Shown here one piece after another: positions 57,644 through 64,000 of a stretch of 64,000 bases of DNA. Below the pieces are notes generated by a model. The model made no database searches. It was not told where the DNA came from and was given only the letters and a program-made list of their open reading frames with translations. The first letter of the stretch is position 1; the number at the start of each line of letters is the position of its first letter. The translations under genes and the position numbers were made by a program. Source of the stretch: Pseudomonas helvetica (GTDB lineage Bacteria; Pseudomonadota; Gammaproteobacteria; Pseudomonadales; Pseudomonadaceae); contig NZ_CP150917.1 in assembly GCF_039908645.1 (NCBI RefSeq), positions 3,173,501 through 3,237,500 of the forward strand. The letters are read 5' to 3'.

Positions 57644-58291
57644 ATGAGTCAGGAAGCCCGTTTTTCCCGCATGGAGCCGGAGTTGCGCAAGGCCAATCTG
57701 ATCGAGGCGACGCTGGTGTGCCTCAAGCGGCATGGTTTCCAGGGCGCATCGATCCGCAAGATTTCCGCCGAGGCCGGGGTTTCGGTCGGGCTGATCAGCC
57801 ATCACTATTCGGGCAAGGACGAACTGGTGGCCGAAGCCTACATGTCGATCACCGGACGAGTCATGAGCCTGCTGCGCGAGGCCATGGAACAGGCTGCACC
57901 GAATGCCCGCGAGCGTTTGTCGGCGTTCTTCCGCGGCTCGTTTTCCGCCGAGATATTGGACCCGCAACTGCTGGACGCCTGGCTGGCGTTCTGGGGCGCG
58001 GTCAAGACCGCAGAGGCAATCAACCAGGCGCACGATCAATCCTATGGCGAGTACCGCGGCGTACTGCGCAAGGTGCTGATGGAGTTGGCGCAGGAGGAGG
58101 GCTGGGAACACTTCGACGCCGATCTTGCGGCCATCAGCCTCAGTGCCTTGCTCGACGGCTTGTGGCTGGAGTCGGGACTCAACCCGGGGACCTTTACCCC
58201 GGAGCAGGGCATGCAGATTTGCGAAGCCTGGGTCGACGGTTTACAGGCCGGTGGGCGCCAGCGTTTTTGCTTGCAGACGACTGACTGTTGA
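57644..58291 (+). CDS. TetR-family regulator (BetI-like)
   Basis: 215 aa. The N-terminal helix-turn-helix reads LIEATLVCLKRHGFQGASIRKISAEAGVSVGLISHHYSGKDELVAEAY, very close in style to BetI, the choline-sensing repressor, and the C-terminal ligand domain follows with AFWGAVKTAEAINQAH. It probably senses a quaternary or methylated amine and controls the divergent oxidoreductase or the binding-protein gene just upstream. ATG at 57644 with AGGAG ten bases upstream; a GTG at 57635 is too close to it. Confidence 0.87.
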   Translation: MSQEARFSRMEPELRKANLIEATLVCLKRHGFQGASIRKISAEAGVSVGLISHHYSGKDELVAEAYMSITGRVMSLLREAMEQAAPNARERLSAFFRGSFSAEILDPQLLDAWLAFWGAVKTAEAINQAHDQSYGEYRGVLRKVLMELAQEEGWEHFDADLAAISLSALLDGLWLESGLNPGTFTPEQGMQICEAWVDGLQAGGRQRFCLQTTDC

Positions 58292-58383
58292 TCGCCCGTT
58301 CAGCAATGGATACTCTCTGGCGCCAGTGCAGGAAAAAACTCTAATAAGAAACACGCCTTCGGGCATACGCAGGACTCCAAGCG

Positions 58384-59100
58384 ATGGCTCCTCGGGTACT
58401 GATCGTCGATGACGATCCGCTGATTCGCGAACTGCTGCACGCCTACCTGTCCCAGGAAGGTTATGAGGTGCATTGCGCCGCCACGGCGGAACTCGCCGAA
58501 ACCTTTCTGGCGAGCCAGACGGTCGATCTGGTGATGCTCGATATTCGCTTACCGGGCAAGGACGGCCTGACCCTGACCCGGGAACTGCGGGTCCGTTCGG
58601 AAGTCGGGATCATTTTGATCACCGGCCGTAACGATGAAATCGACCGTATCGTCGGCCTTGAATGCGGCGCCGATGACTATGTGATCAAACCCCTTAATCC
58701 ACGCGAACTGGTGTCCCGGGCAAAAAACCTGGTGCGCCGGGTTCGTCATGCCCAGACGCCGCAACCGGTTGCAGCGATTCCTCGGCCGGTCAAGCAGTTC
58801 GCCGCCTGGGCGCTGGACACTGACCGCCGACGGCTGATCGACCGCTCTGGCAGCGAAACCCTGCTGACCCATGGCGAGTACCAGTTGCTCAGCGTATTCC
58901 TGCGCAACAGCGGCCACACCTTGAGCCGTGACCAATTGATGGACCAGATCCGCAACCGCGAGTGGGTGCCCAACGATCGTTCCATCGATGTGCTGGTCGG
59001 GCGCTTGCGGCGCAAGTTGAACGACGATCCGGCCGAGCCGCAATTGATCATCACCATCCACGGCGCCGGTTACCTGTTCACCGCCAGCGTCGCGGCCTGA
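58384..59100 (+). CDS. OmpR-family response regulator (TorR-like)
   Basis: 238 aa. The receiver has Asp8-Asp9-Asp10 (IVDDDP), phospho-acceptor Asp53 (LDIRLPGKDG), Thr/Lys pair (IKPLNPREL), and the C-terminal winged helix ends LIITIHGAGYLF. Close in style to TorR. It leads a three-gene unit with five bases to the next gene and an ATGA overlap after that, so the three are made together. Confidence 0.92.
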   Translation: MAPRVLIVDDDPLIRELLHAYLSQEGYEVHCAATAELAETFLASQTVDLVMLDIRLPGKDGLTLTRELRVRSEVGIILITGRNDEIDRIVGLECGADDYVIKPLNPRELVSRAKNLVRRVRHAQTPQPVAAIPRPVKQFAAWALDTDRRRLIDRSGSETLLTHGEYQLLSVFLRNSGHTLSRDQLMDQIRNREWVPNDRSIDVLVGRLRRKLNDDPAEPQLIITIHGAGYLFTASVAA

Positions 59101-59105
59101 GCCAT

Positions 59106-59879
59106 ATGTTGCGGCTGTTTTGGCTGATGTTGGCAATGGTGGCCAACAGCGCGATAGCGGCGGAAAAGGTTCGCTACTGCGATTATCCGGTGTACCCGCC
59201 AATCTCCTGGAGCGACGGCAAACAGGTCCGCGGCCTGGCCCCCAGCGTGGTGAAAAACCTTTTCGGGCAACTGGGCTACGAGGTCGAGATCGTCGTGCTG
59301 GGCAACTGGAAACGCTGCCTGCTGGACGCTGCCGAGGGCCGGGTCGACGTGGTGCTGGCCTACAGCACTGTGCAACGCGAGCAGAGCATGGTTTTTTCGA
59401 CGGTGCCGGTGTTGCGCGAAGAGGTCGCGCTGTTCACCAATCGTCAGCATCCGGTGAAGTTCGAACGCCTGGAGGACTTGGCCAATTACCGTGGCGGGCT
59501 GTTGTTCGGTGAAAGCTACGGCGTGGATTTCGATCGCTTGGTCGCCCAACACCAGAACATCGAATGGGTGTCCGACAGTAGCCAGAACTTCGGCAAACTG
59601 ATTCGCGGGCGCATCGACTTCATCACATCGGAACGGCGCACCGGGCAGTTGTACGTCGAAAACCTGCCAGGGGCGCAAGACATCGTGGCCTTGCCTAACG
59701 CCTTGAGCGTGGACTATCTGCGGGTTGCGGTGTCACGCCGTTCCCCGCTGGCCAGCCGCATGCCGGACATCGATGCGCAGTTGAAGCGGATGGTCGATGC
59801 CGGGGACATCGACCGTTGGCTGAACGAAAGTGAAGTCACCTACCGCGACATGATCAACCTGCCGGCAGATGCGCAATGA
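59106..59879 (+). CDS. Periplasmic sensor protein (SBP_bac_3 fold)
   Basis: 257 aa. A signal peptide (..AIAA) is followed by a bilobal amino-acid-type binding fold: [43 protein letters not shown]. Two Cys (RYCDYP and WKRCLLDA) could pair. It lies between a response regulator and a hybrid kinase, so it is most likely the ligand-reading partner of the kinase, like TorT, and not a transport component. Confidence 0.87.
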   Translation: MLRLFWLMLAMVANSAIAAEKVRYCDYPVYPPISWSDGKQVRGLAPSVVKNLFGQLGYEVEIVVLGNWKRCLLDAAEGRVDVVLAYSTVQREQSMVFSTVPVLREEVALFTNRQHPVKFERLEDLANYRGGLLFGESYGVDFDRLVAQHQNIEWVSDSSQNFGKLIRGRIDFITSERRTGQLYVENLPGAQDIVALPNALSVDYLRVAVSRRSPLASRMPDIDAQLKRMVDAGDIDRWLNESEVTYRDMINLPADAQ

Positions 59880-62137
59880 TCCGCGCACGGCCCGGCGGAC
59901 TGTTGCGGCGCCTGCTGCTGTTCATTCTGTTGTTCAGCCTGTGTTTCACCGTACTGGCGAGCACCGTGCAACTGTATTTCGAGTACCGCCGCGAGATGCG
60001 TGACATCGACTCGCGCATGGAGCTGATTCGCGCCGGTTACCTGGCCAGCCTGGAGCGCAGCCTCTGGGACCTGAACCAGGAACAGTTGAATGTGCAACTG
60101 CGCGGCTTGGTGGATTTTTCCGACGTGGCTCGGGTTCGTCTGACCAGCCCGGACTTCGATCTGCTGCAAGGCAACCAGGCCCCGATCGGACCGTTGCGTG
60201 TCGAGCGCTTTGAACTGGACTATCAACCGCCGGCAGGTCCCGTGCGGCATCTGGGACAATTGGAAGTCAGCACCGATCTGGGCGCGGTGCATCAGCGGCT
60301 GTTCGCCACCGGTTTGACCAGTCTGTTGTGGATGAGTGTATTTCTCTGTGGATTGGCAGTGGCGCTGTCGGGGTTGTTTTACCGGTTGGTCACGCGGCAC
60401 CTGCAAGTCATGGCCGGGTTTGCCCGGCGCATCGCCGCCGGTGACTGGCATGAGCCTTTGCATCTGGACAAGAGCCGCGGCGTCAACGAAGACGAAATCG
60501 ACACGGTGGCCCATGCGCTGGACGATATGCGCCGGGCGATCCTCAGTGACATTGATCGGCGCGAAACCGATCGCCTGGCGTTGCAGGATAACCGCGATGA
60601 ACTGCTGAGAATGGTCGAGCGCCGCACGGCCAGCCTGATGCGCGCCAAGGACGAAGCCGAAGCGGCCAACCTCGCCAAGTCGCGGTTTCTGGCGACCATG
60701 AGCCACGAACTGCGCACACCGCTCAATGGCATCCTCGGCATGGCCGAGTTGCTGCGTGGTGCCAGTCTTGACGAGCGTGACGGTAAACGTCTGGATGCGC
60801 TGTACAAGGCCGGCGAAGGGTTGCTGACGATTCTCAACGAAGTGCTGTATTTCGCCCGGCTGGAAGAGGGTGAAACCCACCCGGAACCGGTCGATTTCTC
60901 GATCCGGCACTTGCTCGACGAGGTGCTGACGCTGCTGGAACCGCGTGCGCTGAGCAACGACACGACACTGCATTGCCGGATCGATCCGCAGGTCGTCGAC
61001 CGGCAGCACGGTGCCGAGCAGTTCTTGCGTCAGGTGTTGAGCAACCTGCTGGCCAACGCGATCAAGTTCACCGAAGGCGGGCGGGTCAGCGTCGAAGTCA
61101 CGTTGCTGGCGCAAGATTCGGGGCAAACCGGCCAACGGCTGCGGCTGAGCGTGACCGACAACGGCATCGGCATTGCTCCGGCGATGCAGGCAAAGATTTT
61201 CGAACGTTTCACTCAGGCCAGCGAAGATGTTGCGCAACGGTTTGGCGGTACCGGCCTGGGCCTGTCCATCAGCAAACACCTGGTGGAGCAACTCGGTGGA
61301 CAGATCGGTGTTCAGAGCGAGAGGGGGCAGGGTAGCTGTTTCTGGTTCGAGCTGACGTTGCAACCGGCCACCGGCATGATCGATGTAGTGTCGAGCAGCG
61401 CAGCGGGTCACGTGCTGAACGTTCTGGTGGTCGAGGACGTGGCGCTGAACCGTGACGTGGTCAGCGGCTTGCTGCAACGCGACGGGCATCAGGTCTGGCT
61501 CGCCGAAGAGGCCGAACAGGCGCTGGCGCAATGCGCGAGCCAGACCTTCGATTTGATCCTGCTCGATGTGCACCTGCCGGGTATCAGCGGCGTCGAGCTG
61601 TGCAAACTGATCCGCAGCAGCGCCGGGCCGAACCGCCACAGCCGGATTTTCGCCCTGACGGCCAGCGTGCAACCGGCGTTGGTGCGCGGTTATCTGGATG
61701 CCGGCATGGACGGCATTCTCGCCAAACCCTTGAAGCTCGAAAACCTGCGGCAGGCGCTGGCCGGGCAGTCGCCAATTCCCGAGCCGCAACCCAATAACGA
61801 GGCGATGGATTGGCCACTGTTACAGACTCACCGGACCTTGCTCGGTGAGCAGAAGGTTCAGGGATTGCTCGCGGTGTTGCGCAATTCGATCACTCAGCAT
61901 CAAGAGGCGTTAACGGAGGCCATCGAGGCCGACGATTGCACCGAAGTCGCCCACCTGGCGCATCGCTTGGCTGGCAGTAGCGACTCATTGGGCTTTCGCG
62001 CACTGGCCAATGTGCTGCGTTTGTTGGAAGAGGCGGCGCTGGTCAACGATGAGTCAGCGTTGCGGGCGTTGGCGCCGCAGGTGCATGAGCAATTGCAGCA
62101 TTCGCAACAGACGCTGGCCGAGCTGTTGAACGCCTGA
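59876..62137 (+). CDS. Hybrid sensor histidine kinase with receiver and HPt domains (TorS-like)
   Basis: 753 aa. Two membrane helices (about 10-32 and 143-166) flank a periplasmic sensor part of about 110 residues; a HAMP (about 167-225) leads to the HisKA box [10 protein letters not shown] with His277, the HATPase ([19 protein letters not shown]), a receiver with Asp564 (LLDVHLPG) and a C-terminal HPt with His696 ([12 protein letters not shown]). It relays phosphate to the response regulator of the same operon. Starts in the stop of the sensor gene (ATGA). Confidence 0.93.
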   Translation: MIRARPGGLLRRLLLFILLFSLCFTVLASTVQLYFEYRREMRDIDSRMELIRAGYLASLERSLWDLNQEQLNVQLRGLVDFSDVARVRLTSPDFDLLQGNQAPIGPLRVERFELDYQPPAGPVRHLGQLEVSTDLGAVHQRLFATGLTSLLWMSVFLCGLAVALSGLFYRLVTRHLQVMAGFARRIAAGDWHEPLHLDKSRGVNEDEIDTVAHALDDMRRAILSDIDRRETDRLALQDNRDELLRMVERRTASLMRAKDEAEAANLAKSRFLATMSHELRTPLNGILGMAELLRGASLDERDGKRLDALYKAGEGLLTILNEVLYFARLEEGETHPEPVDFSIRHLLDEVLTLLEPRALSNDTTLHCRIDPQVVDRQHGAEQFLRQVLSNLLANAIKFTEGGRVSVEVTLLAQDSGQTGQRLRLSVTDNGIGIAPAMQAKIFERFTQASEDVAQRFGGTGLGLSISKHLVEQLGGQIGVQSERGQGSCFWFELTLQPATGMIDVVSSSAAGHVLNVLVVEDVALNRDVVSGLLQRDGHQVWLAEEAEQALAQCASQTFDLILLDVHLPGISGVELCKLIRSSAGPNRHSRIFALTASVQPALVRGYLDAGMDGILAKPLKLENLRQALAGQSPIPEPQPNNEAMDWPLLQTHRTLLGEQKVQGLLAVLRNSITQHQEALTEAIEADDCTEVAHLAHRLAGSSDSLGFRALANVLRLLEEAALVNDESALRALAPQVHEQLQHSQQTLAELLNA

Positions 62138-62149
62138 CATACAAGATCG

Positions 62150-62169
62150 TTACGACTTTTTACATCTTT
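62150..62169. promoter_or_regulatory. Tandem 10-bp repeats upstream of the permease
   Basis: TTACGACTTT (62150-62159) directly followed by TTACATCTTT (62160-62169), with TTTACG again at 62174-62179. Tandem repeats of about ten bases are the usual target of OmpR-family regulators; one is encoded 3.8 kb upstream. Control of the permease by it is an inference. Confidence 0.4.
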
Positions 62170-62262
62170 GATCTTTACGTTCAACGCGAACTTACACGGG
62201 TTTCCAATAATCGACACAACCGCCGTCAGCGCGGTCTTCGAAGCTTATTGGAGATAATAATA

Positions 62263-62337
62263 ATGAACTGCCGTAAAGCTGATCCTTCCCAGCGTCATGA
62301 CGTCCTGTCATCCGCCGCGCACCTCGCCGACTACTGA
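62263..62337 (+). CDS. 24-codon leader ORF upstream of the permease
   Basis: An ATG at 62263 with GGAG nine bases upstream opens a frame of 24 codons that ends TGA at 62337, nine bases before the permease ATG. The peptide begins MNCRKADPSQRHDV. The ribosome-binding site is better than that of the permease itself, so the permease may be translated by coupling or controlled by the leader. It is too short for family assignment. Confidence 0.55.
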   Translation: MNCRKADPSQRHDVLSSAAHLADY

Positions 62338-62346
62338 GGTGCCGAC

Positions 62347-63759
62347 ATGAGCGAAATTATCGAACGCAAAGGCATCCAACTGACCCGTGCCCTGAAAAGC
62401 CGGCACATATTCATGCTCTCGCTGGGCGGCGTGATCGGCACCGGGCTGTTCATGGGCTCTGGCGTGACTATTAATCAGGGCGGTCCGGTGGGGGCGATTC
62501 TGGCCTACCTGGTCGCCGGCTTCCTGATGTACCTGGTGATGGTCTGCCTCGGTGAATTGTCGGTACAGATGCCGGTGTCCGGTTCGTTCCAGACCCATGC
62601 CACCAAGTTCATCGGCCCAGCCACCGGGTTCATGATCGGCTGGGTGTACTGGATGAGCTGGGCGTCCACCGTCGGCCTGGAATTCACCGCGGCCGGGATG
62701 TTGATGGTGCGTTGGTTCCCGACAGTGCCGATCTGGTACTGGTCGGCGCTGTTCGTGGTCGTCTTGTTCGGGCTGAATGCATTGGCCACCCGTGCTTTCG
62801 GTGAAGCGGAATACTGGTTCTCCGGAATCAAGGTTGCGGCGATTCTCGGTTTCATCGTGGTCGGCGTCCTGGTGATCTTCGGCGCGATCCCGCTGACCAG
62901 TGGCGCACCGGCGCCGATGATGAGCAACCTGATCGGCGACTCGTTGTTCCCCAACGGCTTGCCTGCAGTGTTCGCGGTGATGATGACTGTGGTCTACGCG
63001 TTCCAGGGGTGCGAAATCATGGGCGTGGCTGCCGGCGAAACCGATCAACCGGAAAAAAGCATCCCGCGTGCTGTGCGCAACGTGGTGTTCCGCGTGCTGA
63101 TTTTCTACGTGCTGGCGATCGTAGTGCTGTCGGCCATCGTGCCATGGCAGCAGGCTGGGTTGATGGAGAGCCCGTTCGTACAGGTGTTCGACATGGTCGG
63201 CATTCCTTACGCTGCCGACTTGATGAACTTCGTGATCCTCACCGCGATTCTGTCGGTCGGTAACTCCGGCCTGTACGCCTCGACCCGGATTCTGTGGGCG
63301 ATGTCGAAGACCGGCATGGCACCGAAAAGCCTGTCGCCGTTGAGCAAGCGCGGCGTGCCATTGCGGGCGCTGAGTATCACCTTGTGCTTCGCGCTGGTGT
63401 CGCTGATGACCAGCTTCATCGCTGCCGACACACTGTTCATGGTGCTGATGGCGGTGAGTGGGATGTCCGGCACCGTGACCTGGATCGTCATTGCACTGGC
63501 GCAGTACAAGTTCCGCAAGGCTTATCTGCGCGATGGCGGCAAGCTCAGCGACCTGAAATACCGTGCGCCGTGGTTCCCGCTGCTGCCAATCCTGTGCATC
63601 GCCTTGTGCTGCTCGCTGTTCGTATTCCTGGCCATGGATGAAACCCAGCGTCCTTCGCTGTATTGGGGCTTTGGGTTCATGGCGCTGTGCTACGGCGCGT
63701 ATTTCCTGATTCAGCGCAAACGCCAAACGGTGTTGGTACCGAGCTTGCCGACCGTGTAA
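62347..63759 (+). CDS. APC-family amino acid permease
   Basis: 470 aa with twelve predicted membrane segments. The first reads MLSLGGVIGTGLFMGSG, the substrate-binding motif of amino acid/cation symporters, and FQGCEIMGVAAGETDQPEKSIPRA is the conserved loop with the Glu near helix 6-7. Related transporters move lysine, arginine, GABA, proline or S-methylmethionine; I cannot choose. A leader ORF and tandem repeats precede it and a perfect terminator follows. Confidence 0.9.
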   Translation: MSEIIERKGIQLTRALKSRHIFMLSLGGVIGTGLFMGSGVTINQGGPVGAILAYLVAGFLMYLVMVCLGELSVQMPVSGSFQTHATKFIGPATGFMIGWVYWMSWASTVGLEFTAAGMLMVRWFPTVPIWYWSALFVVVLFGLNALATRAFGEAEYWFSGIKVAAILGFIVVGVLVIFGAIPLTSGAPAPMMSNLIGDSLFPNGLPAVFAVMMTVVYAFQGCEIMGVAAGETDQPEKSIPRAVRNVVFRVLIFYVLAIVVLSAIVPWQQAGLMESPFVQVFDMVGIPYAADLMNFVILTAILSVGNSGLYASTRILWAMSKTGMAPKSLSPLSKRGVPLRALSITLCFALVSLMTSFIAADTLFMVLMAVSGMSGTVTWIVIALAQYKFRKAYLRDGGKLSDLKYRAPWFPLLPILCIALCCSLFVFLAMDETQRPSLYWGFGFMALCYGAYFLIQRKRQTVLVPSLPTV

Positions 63760-63773
63760 TGGCAAGTAGCAAG

Positions 63774-63806
63774 AAAAAACGCGACAGGCGACTGTCGCGT
63801 TTTTTT
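63774..63806 (+). terminator. Rho-independent terminator of the permease
   Basis: AAAAAACGCGACAG, GCGA loop, CTGTCGCGTTTTTT: a perfect stem with T7 tail. Confidence 0.92.
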
Positions 63807-63867
63807 ATGTCCGCAGTGCCGAAGCACGGACCTGCGCACGCTATGGGGTTGTGCACGCCACGGCTTT

Positions 63868-63904
63868 TGTAGCAGCTGGCGCGGCCTGCGACCGCTGCTA
63901 CCGG
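63868..63904. repeat. Short GTAGCAG-type inverted repeat
   Basis: TGTAGCAGCTGGCGCGGCC with GCTGCTAC in reverse; the left arm matches the start of the repeat at 34397. The remaining 96 bases of the window show nothing else. Confidence 0.65.
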
Positions 63905-64000
63905 ATTGTGGGCGGCATGGGGTCTGTAGCCAGTTGTTCAAAGTTGTAACAGCTCAGCTGTCGCACGGTCATGCATCAGAAAATAACTCAATAAAAACAA

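Noticed and set aside
59840..61789. A 649-codon open frame antisense to the hybrid kinase
   Set aside because: Composition (Gln, His, Arg) and lack of any motif mark it as a mirror of the kinase codons. The same holds for long antisense frames at 28617-29690, 51068-52231, 54940-56304 and 62308-63765.

Overview
The window is high-GC DNA from a Pseudomonas of the fluorescens group. This rests on the gene order of the aprA-aprI-aprDEF-prtA-prtB-lipase exoprotein cluster (24.7-41.4 kb), on several families of Pseudomonas REP-type palindromes, and on genus-typical genes such as DUF1652, pgm and a polyamine gamma-glutamylation set. I see no rRNA, tRNA or CRISPR array.

Region by region. 0-8.5 kb holds a tail of an unidentified gene, a twice-frameshifted fadL-type porin gene, an SDR dehydrogenase, and a divergent RND efflux system (outer-membrane factor on minus; membrane-fusion protein and pump on plus). 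Three copies of one 24-bp palindrome sit over the promoters of fadL, the outer-membrane factor and the fusion protein, which implies one missing repressor. 8.5-11.1 kb holds a xre-cupin regulator and an EamA exporter between remnants of two ketoacyl synthase genes (fabF-like and fabH-like). 11.2-18.7 kb has a LysR/alcohol-dehydrogenase divergon, an unrecognised 493-aa protein overlapping a MocR-type regulator, and pgm. 18.7-20.1 kb is an IS3-family element next to a REP sequence. 20.1-24.3 kb has pirin, an SF1 helicase and DUF1652.

24.3-41.6 kb is the exoprotein island. It comprises the serralysin AprA, its periplasmic inhibitor AprI, the type I secretion machine AprDEF, two subtilisin-type autotransporters, and two type I-secreted family I.3 lipases/polyurethanases, one of which lacks the segment containing the lid. 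Its 3' terminator is split by a 177-bp MITE-like element with perfect 18-bp terminal inverted repeats and perfect 12-bp flanking direct repeats, in my view the most unusual object in the window.

41.6-48.6 kb has three small envelope proteins, then a FAN1-type nuclease translationally coupled to a nuclease-helicase (RecB/Cas4-like domain fused to an Fe-S XPD/DinG helicase) behind a good LexA-box candidate, then DJ-1/PfpI and GNAT genes. 48.6-54.2 kb is a polyamine catabolism unit (gamma-glutamylpolyamine synthetase, putrescine-binding protein, gamma-glutamylputrescine oxidase) with an AraC and a xre-cupin regulator and an NtrC-like site. 54.2-58.3 kb has an Fe-S/FMN demethylase-type oxidoreductase, an orphan periplasmic binding protein and a TetR regulator, suggesting methylated-amine use. 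58.4-63.8 kb has a Tor-like three-part signalling operon (response regulator, periplasmic sensor, hybrid kinase) and an amino-acid permease preceded by a 24-codon leader ORF and tandem 10-bp repeats.

All assignments come from reading the sequence and recalled family features; no database search was run. Coordinates of starts were adjusted by eye using ribosome-binding sites.
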